The position numbers were made by a program, and so were the translations under genes. A stretch of 64,000 bases of DNA, taken from contig CAMAXZ010000003.1 in assembly GCA_945862325.1 (NCBI GenBank), forward strand, positions 1-64,000. Reading direction: 5' to 3'. Origin of the DNA: Klebsiella pneumoniae (lineage in GTDB: Bacteria > Myxococcota_A > UBA796 > SXON01). The notes beneath the pieces are model-generated. The model made no database searches. It was not told where the DNA came from and saw only the letters and a program-made list of their open reading frames with translations. Below are positions 47,779 to 55,696 of this stretch, piece by piece. How positions within the stretch are numbered: the stretch's first letter is position 1; every line of letters starts with the position of its first letter.

Positions 47779-48312
47779 GATGGCCTCGCGGGGGGTGGAT
47801 GGGCCACGGGCACGGCGGCGTTGGGGCCCCCTCTCGGGAGCGCCGTGGCCGTCTCGCTCGTGCTCCTGGACTTTAGCTCCACCCGGACACGCGTCCACCC
47901 GGTTTCGCCTACCGCGCCCCGGCGGCAAGCGCGGTTAGCGACGTTGAAGGCTGCTGTAAGCGCTGTAAGCTTTTTCTTCGGTGCTACGCCGGGATTCAGA
48001 TGCGATCGGAATGGGTACCCTTACTTGATAGGGTTCGAACTCTTTGCTTAAGAGCGGGTCTGCGTCACGTCGGGCGAGGGCCACAGCGCGCGGCGGAGCG
48101 GCCCTTTGGATGGAGACGGCGCGCTGGAGCAACGCGTTCGGACGGCCGCCCGATGGCGACGCCGTTTTGGCAGCGTCACCAACGGCAGGAACGATCGCGC
48201 CGGAATTGCCTTGCATGGCGGCGACAAAGGCGCCGCCCTCGAGACGGCGGACGACCCTGACTGGATTCGAACTTTCCGGAACCCGCGCATCCGGCACGGG
48301 GCGCGGGCGCCA
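47779..48312. other. Gap without a convincing gene
   Basis: A 120-aa minus-strand frame (47935-48297, GTG start) is open here but has no recognisable content. The only structure noted is a 9-bp direct doublet, GCTGTAAGC twice, near 47953-47970. No tRNA or terminator was convincingly seen. The element-to-defence-operon boundary may lie here. Confidence 0.4.
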
Positions 48313-49698
48313 TCAACGGACGCGCACGTCGAATCCCCAGGCCCGCAGCGTCCGAACCGCGCGGTCGTTTCGGGGCGGGCAGTCGTTCGGCCTCGCGTAC
48401 CCGATGAGCTCGCCGAGGCTGCTCTCCCCGAGCCTCGGCAGCTTCCAGCGCGGCGTGTGGGTCGCGCTCCAGACTCGCGCTGCATGGTCGTTCTCCGGGG
48501 CGCCCCACAGCGCGAACTGGAGGACTTCGCGGATTCCGTTGTTGCCTTCGGCCGTCTTCGCCTGTATCAGGAACCGTGCGAACGCCTCGCACCGCCCTTC
48601 GAGGGTCATGCCCTTGCGGAGGCCCATCCCCTCGTCGCTGGTCTGACGGATGTGCTCGCGCCATGCGTGGGCGAGGAACACGATCTCGCTAAGGGTGGAC
48701 TCGTTCAGCTCGCGGAGCGCGGGAGGCTGAAGAAGGAGGTTCAGGCGCTTTGGGTGCTCGTTCGCCCACTTCGGCCAGGGCCATCCGCCCGAGCCGTCGA
48801 ACTCCGACCACTCCGCGAGCGCGTCACGCACGGCCCGATCCCCCCGTCCGGCGTTCCGCTGGTGCAGCGACTCGATCTCCGTGTCGCGGTCGTCGTCCTC
48901 TTTGTTCCTACGGATGTGGTGGTCGTACCACCACTCGGAGGCCTGGTCGAAGACGAAGGCCGGGTGCACGTCGGCGTTTACCCAGGCCGGTCGTGGCAGT
49001 GTACTCACGAGGTCCTGGAGGCGTTGGAGCGTTCCAAGGCAGTCCTGCCAACGTGACACGAATTGGGCGCGGGCCTTTCCGCCGTCGCCCTTCTCCGGCT
49101 TGGAGACGCGCGCGGGTGGCTGCCCGCCGGGCACGTTGGCGAGCTCCTTGTCGGCGAAGGCTCGCAGCGCCTTCTGCCGCTCGGCCAGCTCCTTCCGACG
49201 CGTCGCGATCCGCCCGAGTGTGTCGATGTCGGCTTTCACCGCTTCTCGGGACCGACCGCGAATGACGCCGAACATGTTGTCCAATTCCTCGTCCCAGCCC
49301 TGCTGAACCAGCTCCGCCTCGTCAAGCCAGATCCCACACTCCAGGTTCTGCCACCACGCCTTCTGCGTCAGGTTCGCTGACCCGATGTAGGCGCCCACGC
49401 CCACGAAGCGCGCAATCTTCGGGTGGTAGAAGTCCCGCGTGAGGAACAGTTGCCACCTCACGCGGCCGCTGCTCACAAACCGGCGAACCACCTCCGTTGA
49501 CGGAAAGCCGTCCTCGTTCACCAGTGCGAAGAGCCGGAGAGGCACGTCCCGCTTGGTTGCGAGCTCGAAAATCGCGTCCATGTCACGGACATAGGCCATC
49601 GCAAGGTGGATCTCCGTGAGCGCGGGCGTGTCCGCGTCAGAGACGAGATCCGGGAAGTAGGAGCCGTTGAGGGCGTTTCCGACGAGCTTCATGGTCAT
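48313..49698 (-). CDS. PLD-family nuclease-like protein at the end of the defence operon
   Basis: This 461-aa protein has one HKD-type half site: FYHPKIARFVGVGAYIGSANLTQKAWWQNLE, i.e. H-x-K followed by the G-S-A-N strand, at ~residues 90-120. Before it are strands typical of PLD phosphodiesterases (TEIHLAMAYVRDMDAIFELA). The remaining 340 residues are an unknown helical domain with Trp-rich C-terminus (GGWPWPKWANEHPKRL). A single HKD suggests that it dimerises to form the active site. It overlaps the radical SAM gene by ATGA and is the last gene of the operon. Confidence 0.75.
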   Translation of the reverse strand: MTMKLVGNALNGSYFPDLVSDADTPALTEIHLAMAYVRDMDAIFELATKRDVPLRLFALVNEDGFPSTEVVRRFVSSGRVRWQLFLTRDFYHPKIARFVGVGAYIGSANLTQKAWWQNLECGIWLDEAELVQQGWDEELDNMFGVIRGRSREAVKADIDTLGRIATRRKELAERQKALRAFADKELANVPGGQPPARVSKPEKGDGGKARAQFVSRWQDCLGTLQRLQDLVSTLPRPAWVNADVHPAFVFDQASEWWYDHHIRRNKEDDDRDTEIESLHQRNAGRGDRAVRDALAEWSEFDGSGGWPWPKWANEHPKRLNLLLQPPALRELNESTLSEIVFLAHAWREHIRQTSDEGMGLRKGMTLEGRCEAFARFLIQAKTAEGNNGIREVLQFALWGAPENDHAARVWSATHTPRWKLPRLGESSLGELIGYARPNDCPPRNDRAVRTLRAWGFDVRVR

Positions 49699-50369
49699 TG
49701 GCTCCGAACGATGGTGGGCTTGGCAGACAGAGAACGCATCGCGGAAAAATCATGCACCTGTGGGCCTCCCAAGCCTTCGACGAGACCAGCGGCAAGCTCG
49801 GCCGGCCCGGGAATCCCCGTCCAGTCCAGCGCCCCTCCATCCACGCGTGCCTCCACCACCGGCACCTCGTCGAACTGTGCGCGAACGCGATCGTCGTACC
49901 GGGAGGTCAGGTACACGAACTCCTGGTTCGTGCTCCCATGCCAGCCCCGTCCGTCGTTAGCGCCGCGCTGCACGAATGGGCCCGCGATGAGCAGGTCCGT
50001 CGCGTCGAGTAGCTCACGGACAGCCGGGAGACGCGCAGATTGCAGGTAACTCCATGTGTACCCGGAGTAGGTGACGACCGACCCGCCAAGCGTCTGCGCC
50101 CGACGAGCGAATGATGCGCACGCGGCCGCCTGCTCCAACGGCTCCCCGCCGAGGATCGTGACGCCCTCAGTCTCCGCGTCTCCCGCCAGCTGGTCAGCCA
50201 GGGCCTCGGGGTCGAACAGCGTGCGCTCGTCGTGCGGGTGAGTCTGCGGGTTGAAGCATCCCGGGCACCCGATGGAGCAGCCCTGCACCCAGATCGCGTT
50301 GCGCAGGCCTGGTCCGGTCACGCGAGAGTGCCGACGGATCGCGGACACGTTCAGGTAGCGGTCACGCAT
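49695..50369 (-). CDS. NrdG-like radical SAM (4Fe-4S single-cluster) protein
   Basis: This 224-aa protein carries the radical SAM cluster motif as CSIGCPGCFNP (CxxxCxxC) at ~residues 31-38, and the nucleotide/SAM site GVTILGGEPLEQ. The N-terminal region RVTGPGLRNAIWVQGC resembles the anaerobic ribonucleotide reductase activase NrdG and QueE-type activating enzymes. No ribonucleotide reductase or queuosine gene is nearby, so its partner is unclear. It overlaps the AAA+ gene by eight bases and the PLD gene by four (ATGA), so stoichiometry is linked to them. Confidence 0.82.
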   Translation of the reverse strand: MRDRYLNVSAIRRHSRVTGPGLRNAIWVQGCSIGCPGCFNPQTHPHDERTLFDPEALADQLAGDAETEGVTILGGEPLEQAAACASFARRAQTLGGSVVTYSGYTWSYLQSARLPAVRELLDATDLLIAGPFVQRGANDGRGWHGSTNQEFVYLTSRYDDRVRAQFDEVPVVEARVDGGALDWTGIPGPAELAAGLVEGLGGPQVHDFSAMRSLSAKPTIVRSQ

Positions 50370-52209
50370 CCACCAACTCGAAGTCCAGCAGCTTCCCGTC
50401 GAGCCGAACGAGGATCGCGCGGCCTTTCCGTAGCTTCGCGTGGTTCTCGAAGAGGAACAGCGCGAGCGGGTTCATCAGGTCGCGCTCGACGGCGTTGAGC
50501 AGTCCGCGTCCGCCGTGATCGGTCCGGGCAGCGTCGACGAGCCGGCCGAGGGCGTCATCGTCGATGCGAAGGTCGACGCCCCAGCGCTCGCGGAGGTGAC
50601 CCTTGAGCGGGTCGAGCTTGCGCGCGAGGATCCCGAGGCGATTCGCGCGTTCGGTGACCGGCTGGAACACCACGATGTTGTCGCCGAGCCGGTTGAGGAG
50701 CTCGGGGCGCTTGAGCCGCTCGACGAAGTCCGCCTCGACCGCAGCCCGGAAGTGCCGTTCGTACTCCCCGGACTTCGCATCCTTGGGCGTGTTCGCCGCA
50801 CCGATGTTGCTCGTGAAGATGATCACGGTCTCGCTGAACCACGAGGTCTCGCCGCGCCCGTCCGTCAGGCGCCCGTCCTCCAGGATCTGGAGGAACTTGT
50901 CCAGGACGCGGGGATGGGCCTTCTCGACCTCATCGAAGAGGAGGACCGAAAACGGCCGTGCCGCGACCGCGTTGGTGAGCTGGCCGCCGTCCTCGAAGCC
51001 GACGTAGCCCGGGGGCGCGCCGACCAGCCGCTGGTCGCTGTGCTCGTGGTTGTACTCGCTCATGTCGAAGCGGATGCAGGCCGCCTCGTCGCCGAAAAGG
51101 AATTCGGCGCAAGCCTTGGCGAGCTCGGTCTTGCCGACCCCCGTCGGTCCGACGAAGAACAACGTGCCCTTTGGCTTGGTGCGTCGCGCGGAATGCTGGA
51201 GCCCCGCGAGACCGAGCCACGCCCGGACGATCATCGTCGAGACGTACTCGACGGCGGCGTCCTGCCCGATCACCCGCGCGCTGAGCGCTTCGCGGACACC
51301 GTGAAGCTTGTCCTCGGAGAGCTCCTCCCAAGGCGAGCGTTGGTCCCCCAGCCGGTACAGGTTCAGGAGTCGATCCGGCCGAAGCGCCGGCTCGACCGTT
51401 CTGGACAACGCGACAACCTGGCGCAGGTCGGCGGTGGTGAGCTGGTCTGTGAGATCCGCGAGAGCCTCGACCTTGGCTCGACGCTCGGGCTGAGTGGGAG
51501 CCCCCGGGGCGGCACGGGGGGCCTCGACGCGAATGTCGTCCGCGTGCCGGTCGAAGAATGCGCGTCGTTCCTCGCGAGAGGGGGACGGAACGGCTAGCAG
51601 GCGTACGCGCGGCTCTCCCTGGTAGAGCACGGGCGGCACGGCGCCGAGGCTCGCGGCGACAACAACGAGGAGCCCACGACCCCGTGCGAGCTGATCGCTG
51701 TCGACGCGCTGTACTGGCTCGCCGACGAGCGCCTTCCCGAGTTGCAGGATCCACTCCCGCTCGTTCCCGTCCGGGTGGGCAGGTTGTGTGACGAGGAGAT
51801 GGGACCAGTCGAGGATGAGGAGAGGGCGCTCCTCGCCGGCTCCGAGTACGGCTCTGTACTGCGCGAGCAGTTCGACGAGCTCGAGCCTTCGCCCGATTGC
51901 CGAGGGCGGTTCGTCGTCCTCGCCAGTGTCGTAGGTCGCGCCCGATCGCGCGCCCCCGCCGACCCGCGCGGTGACAGCAGCGTCCCACCGTTCGGCCTCG
52001 CGGTCGGTGCCGAATCGGAGCCCGTCGACGCGGTCCCAGACCGCGCGGATGGTGTACCCGTCGGCCGACTCCGAGAGGAGCGTCGGGAGGGTGACGTAGC
52101 GCGACCCGCCGGCCGGGAACACGTCTCGCGTGTTGCCGTACAGCACGAGTCCTGCGCGGACGCGAGCCTCACGCAAGACAGCCTCGAACCAGTCCGGGCG
52201 CTTTGCCAT
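50362..52209 (-). CDS. ClpA/B-like AAA+ ATPase with degenerate first module
   Basis: I start at ATG 52209 (MAKRPDWFEAVL); the track begins at a TTG two codons earlier. The 615-aa product has two halves. Residues ~1-250 are a degenerate AAA-like module (VRAGLVLYGNTRDVF, LLILDWSHLLV) lacking a Walker A. Residues ~300-610 are a ClpB D2-type module: Walker A GPTGVGKTEL, Walker B LLFDEVEKAH, pore loop GYVGFEDGGQLT, sensor 1 FTSNIGA and arginine finger LLNRL. The protein should unfold or remodel a substrate protein, possibly a partner in this operon. No protease gene is present. Confidence 0.85.
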   Translation of the reverse strand: MAKRPDWFEAVLREARVRAGLVLYGNTRDVFPAGGSRYVTLPTLLSESADGYTIRAVWDRVDGLRFGTDREAERWDAAVTARVGGGARSGATYDTGEDDEPPSAIGRRLELVELLAQYRAVLGAGEERPLLILDWSHLLVTQPAHPDGNEREWILQLGKALVGEPVQRVDSDQLARGRGLLVVVAASLGAVPPVLYQGEPRVRLLAVPSPSREERRAFFDRHADDIRVEAPRAAPGAPTQPERRAKVEALADLTDQLTTADLRQVVALSRTVEPALRPDRLLNLYRLGDQRSPWEELSEDKLHGVREALSARVIGQDAAVEYVSTMIVRAWLGLAGLQHSARRTKPKGTLFFVGPTGVGKTELAKACAEFLFGDEAACIRFDMSEYNHEHSDQRLVGAPPGYVGFEDGGQLTNAVAARPFSVLLFDEVEKAHPRVLDKFLQILEDGRLTDGRGETSWFSETVIIFTSNIGAANTPKDAKSGEYERHFRAAVEADFVERLKRPELLNRLGDNIVVFQPVTERANRLGILARKLDPLKGHLRERWGVDLRIDDDALGRLVDAARTDHGGRGLLNAVERDLMNPLALFLFENHAKLRKGRAILVRLDGKLLDFELVDA

Positions 52210-52211
52210 CC

Positions 52212-53078
52212 TCAACCTCGCTTTCGGGTATTGCCACCCGGGATGTCCTGAGCGCCCTTCGTCAAGCGATCGGGGCTCTTCCAGACCACCTGCGGAGGTC
52301 CGAGCTTCACGCCGAACTTGTCCCGGAGGGACACTTCGACCTTCTCCAGGTCCCGGGCGCAGGCGCGCCCTTCGTAGCCGTCCAGGTCGAACGTCATGCG
52401 GCCTTCGACGCTCACTTCGAACCGCGCGCGGCGGCCCGAGGCGAGCCGACCTTCGAGCACCACCACATCCGCGGTGAGCTGCGGGCCAACCGTGACGAAG
52501 CCCATGTCCTTGAGCGACTTCAGGAGGCCCTTCACGACCTCGCGGCGGACCCGCTCGTCCAGGTCGCTCGCGCGAGCGGCGACGAGGTCGCCTTCCGCCG
52601 CGACGAGCAGGCTCATGGACGCGGCGACGTCGCCAGCCTCTGCCCGTTGGAGCGCGGCGCGGGCGGCGATTCCAGCGGTCCCAGCGTTCCCGGGCCCTGC
52701 ATGGAGCGTCGCCACGGCGTCAGTGCGCTGCACGGCGGCCCGCGCGCGGGCGACCGCTACGGTCTGTTCCTGGCTCCAAGCACGCGCCTTCGACTCGGCC
52801 CCTGCGAGCGCAGTCTGGAGCCGCGCTGGAACGTCCGAGAGGTCCTGGAGCGCGGCGTCGGGCCGGTCCGCGATCGCCGCGCGCCCGAGCGACAGGGCCG
52901 CCGCAACATCACGAAGGTCCGTTGCCGCTAACTGCTGAACCGACACGTCTCGGACCTCCCGGAGCGCTGCCTCGCAGGCCTCCACCAAGGCCGTGCACTC
53001 GGCGCGCACCTGAGAGAGGCGGAGCTGCTCCTTCCGTGCCTGCTCCAGTTCGAGGAGCCGCTGTCCGCTCATGCTCAT
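52212..53078 (-). CDS. Coiled-coil protein with DUF2997-like C-domain
   Basis: This 288-aa protein has a charged helical N-terminal two thirds (ELEQARKEQLRLSQVRAECTALVEACEAALREV... residues ~1-190). The last ~90 residues (DVVVLEGRLASGRRARFEVSVEGRMTFDLDGYEGRACARDLEKVEVSLRDKFG) resemble DUF2997/DUF1257-type small domains, which co-occur with AAA+ genes. That resemblance is by eye only. It starts with an ATGA overlap and ends two bases before the AAA+ start. Together with the ATPase, this looks like an ATPase-adaptor pair. Confidence 0.55.
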   Translation of the reverse strand: MSMSGQRLLELEQARKEQLRLSQVRAECTALVEACEAALREVRDVSVQQLAATDLRDVAAALSLGRAAIADRPDAALQDLSDVPARLQTALAGAESKARAWSQEQTVAVARARAAVQRTDAVATLHAGPGNAGTAGIAARAALQRAEAGDVAASMSLLVAAEGDLVAARASDLDERVRREVVKGLLKSLKDMGFVTVGPQLTADVVVLEGRLASGRRARFEVSVEGRMTFDLDGYEGRACARDLEKVEVSLRDKFGVKLGPPQVVWKSPDRLTKGAQDIPGGNTRKRG

Positions 53079-55696
53079 CGGCGTTTCTTATCCTTCTTCT
53101 TCAAGTTCTTGCTGCTCGGCTCGGGCGTCACCGCGGCAGTCGGGTCGCTGGCGACGTCGTTGAGCGCGCCCTCTCCGTACCCGAGACCGAGCCAAGCATC
53201 GCGAGTCTCGCGCCACACGGAGGATCCTCGCTTACGCGCGTCGCGAAGCGCCGCGGCGTGCTCCCGCACCACGGCGAGCGCGACGGGGACCACCTCCTCA
53301 CCGAGGGCCGGCGCGAGGGCGGCGATCTCACCCAGCCACCACACCACGCCCTCGATTCTGGCGGGGCGTTGGATTTCGGATGTGAGCCGCCGCGCCCATT
53401 TCGTGAGCGCCTTCCTTCCGGCGGGGAAGGCCAGATCGGACGCGAACCGTGCGACCTCGTCGCCGTGTTCCGGCGCGTTGAACATGCCCAACCAGTCGGG
53501 GAGCGAGCGATCGACGAACGGGGTCCAGTCCTCGTCAGTGATCCCCTTTGCGCCCCCCTGCGCGAACGCCGCTCGAACCCGGGCGATGCTCTGGGTCGTC
53601 GGAGTTTCGCCGAGGAGGATCGTCGCGAGCCGCATTGCTGGGAGGAGCGATCCGACGAAGCGGAGAGTCGTGCCGGCGTCGTTCGCGCGCCCGTCCAGAA
53701 GGGCGCTGACGACCTCCGCAGCACGATCCTCGAAGCGCGGGCCTGCGAGCTCCCGGAGCCCTTCTGCGCGCCCGCCCCACATCTGCATTCCGGCGAGGGA
53801 GTTCGGCCGCGGTATCTTCGTGAGACATGCGTCTGCCCATTCCCGGGCGTCGCTCTGGCTCATCAGGCGCGTGACCAGCGCGGCGCGCCGCTTGATCTTC
53901 TCCTCGGACCACTCCTCGGGGACCAGCACCTCGTCGCGCGCCTCGCGCCAGGAGCGGCAGGATCGCGCCACTCCTGTTCGCCAGCGGGAGTCGGCCGCCG
54001 CTGCGATCGCGACGAGCCGGTTGACGCCCTCCTCGATGCCTTGGGTGCGCTTCGCCCATGCGGCCACGGCGAAGTCAACGTAGGCGTCGGCGGTGACGGA
54101 CGCCGGGGCCCAGGTCGCGAGGCGCTCGATCAGGCCGTCAGGGAAGGCCGGGCTCCGACGACAGGCCGCCACCACGCCATCCCAGGCCGCGACGCCGGCC
54201 TGCTCGAATGTGGCGGTAGAAAGTGCAGGTGCGTGGGCCCGAGCGGCGGCGCCGAGGCTCCGCATGAGCGGCACCCGCTCGATCCCCGGCGCCAACGACG
54301 CCGCCAGCCGCACGATGGAAGCGGCCTCGGTCCCGACGGGCGCGAAGGCAAGCCGCGCAAGGGCGACGCGCACCCGATCGTCAGCGAGGAGCCCGTTCAC
54401 CTTTGCATCCACGCCGTCGAGCGGGCTTCGGTCGATGGATGGCTCGGTGGGGATGACGGCGACCAGTCCGGGCAGGCTTGCGAGCGCCGCGTGGACCAGC
54501 TCCTCCCGGCACGTGGCCGCAGGAGCATCCCGCAGAGTGCCGGCAAGTTCCATCACGAATGGTCGGCCGCCGCACCTGAGCTTCACGTCGTCGATCAGGA
54601 GGCCTCGTGTGCCATCGACGACCAACGCACCCGACACCGCGCCGTCGATCTCCACCTGAAGTCCGATGCCCGTCCGCCCTTCCCAGGCGAAGATGCTGGT
54701 GTCTTGTGCACCCACGACGAGCACCCGCACGCCTCGCTGTGCCGCGGCCCGGAGATCCTCCTCGAGTCCCGCAGCGCCGCCCCAACAGGCATGAAGCACG
54801 ATCTCGGTCATGGCCTCGCCGAGCATCCTGCGCGCCCGTGCTTCGACGTCGGCCGCGGGGACGAGCTCGCCGACGCTGCGCCGCCACGTCGAGAACGCAC
54901 TCTCCTTGGAACAACGCGGCGGCGTCGTCTCTCCCCACTCGCCCGTCACGGGATGGACTGGTAGGACCCCGTCTTGTTCGAGGTCACGACTCGCCAGGAA
55001 CTCCCGCGCCTTCTTGGTGATCCCCTCCGGCTCCGCGGAGAGATCACCATCGGCGGAAAGGTGAAGGTGTACGGGGACGGGCCGCCAGTGCACCGCGGGA
55101 GCGCCCACCCATACCGACTCGCTCGACGTGTGGATCGCGCGTACCTCCGCGTCACCCTTGAGAATATCGGGATGGAACCGCCGCATCACAGAGCGGACCC
55201 GTTCGAGGCCGAGGGTATCCCGAGGCTCACCCACCTCGCCTTCGAGAAACCGGGCCTCCACCCACCGCTGGTGGCCAGCGGGTTCGGGCAGGTCCTCGTT
55301 GGTGAGAGCGTCGACGTAGAAGGTGACGCCGTGGGTGGACGGCTCGGCTTCGATCTGGCCCCTCCGGTAGAGACGCTCGCCAAGCTCCGTAAATGCCAGG
55401 TCTGAGAAATCGGTCGTCCCGCCCTCGCGGGGCGCAAGTGCGCGCAACCGGACGACCTCCCGAAGCGTGTCGCGGAGGAACCCGGGATCGTCGAGGCCGA
55501 GCTCCTCGGCCACCTCCGACAACGGCGGCGGTCCGTCACGGAACTCGTCCATGATGCGCAGGAGCGCCCATTCGAGTGCGGTCAGCCTGCGCGGCTCGAC
55601 GACCTCGACCTGGAGCGGCACGACTTCGAGCGGCCACCACAGCTCGAAGCTACATGTCGCGCTATCCGAGGAGCTGGCGGGCAACGCGCCTCCCAC
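53075..55696 (-). CDS. Large unknown protein with winged-helix-like start and degenerate PLD-like core
   Basis: The start is GTG 55696, overlapping the helicase gene by 35 bases; 873 aa. Residues ~35-115 resemble a winged helix (LTALEWALLRIMDEF...LSEVAEELGLDDPGFLRDTLREVVRL). Residues ~300-400 look like a PLD fold (MTEIVLHACWGGAAGLEEDLRAAAQRGVRVLVVGAQDT, then GALVVDGTRGLLIDDVKLR), but no HxK catalytic pair is present, so the enzyme would be inactive. The last ~400 residues are helical repeat-like with many Trp/Arg. A Lys-rich tail (SSKNLKKKDKKRR) ends it. No family recognised. Confidence 0.5.
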   Translation of the reverse strand: MGGALPASSSDSATCSFELWWPLEVVPLQVEVVEPRRLTALEWALLRIMDEFRDGPPPLSEVAEELGLDDPGFLRDTLREVVRLRALAPREGGTTDFSDLAFTELGERLYRRGQIEAEPSTHGVTFYVDALTNEDLPEPAGHQRWVEARFLEGEVGEPRDTLGLERVRSVMRRFHPDILKGDAEVRAIHTSSESVWVGAPAVHWRPVPVHLHLSADGDLSAEPEGITKKAREFLASRDLEQDGVLPVHPVTGEWGETTPPRCSKESAFSTWRRSVGELVPAADVEARARRMLGEAMTEIVLHACWGGAAGLEEDLRAAAQRGVRVLVVGAQDTSIFAWEGRTGIGLQVEIDGAVSGALVVDGTRGLLIDDVKLRCGGRPFVMELAGTLRDAPAATCREELVHAALASLPGLVAVIPTEPSIDRSPLDGVDAKVNGLLADDRVRVALARLAFAPVGTEAASIVRLAASLAPGIERVPLMRSLGAAARAHAPALSTATFEQAGVAAWDGVVAACRRSPAFPDGLIERLATWAPASVTADAYVDFAVAAWAKRTQGIEEGVNRLVAIAAAADSRWRTGVARSCRSWREARDEVLVPEEWSEEKIKRRAALVTRLMSQSDAREWADACLTKIPRPNSLAGMQMWGGRAEGLRELAGPRFEDRAAEVVSALLDGRANDAGTTLRFVGSLLPAMRLATILLGETPTTQSIARVRAAFAQGGAKGITDEDWTPFVDRSLPDWLGMFNAPEHGDEVARFASDLAFPAGRKALTKWARRLTSEIQRPARIEGVVWWLGEIAALAPALGEEVVPVALAVVREHAAALRDARKRGSSVWRETRDAWLGLGYGEGALNDVASDPTAAVTPEPSSKNLKKKDKKRR

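Noticed and set aside
48020-48060. GGGTTCGAACTC on the plus strand as a possible tRNA 3' end
   Set aside because: The T-stem does not pair and there is no upstream cloverleaf.
48240-48290. tRNA-like T-loop sequence GTTCGAATCC on the minus strand
   Set aside because: No matching stem, acceptor or anticodon arm could be built around it.
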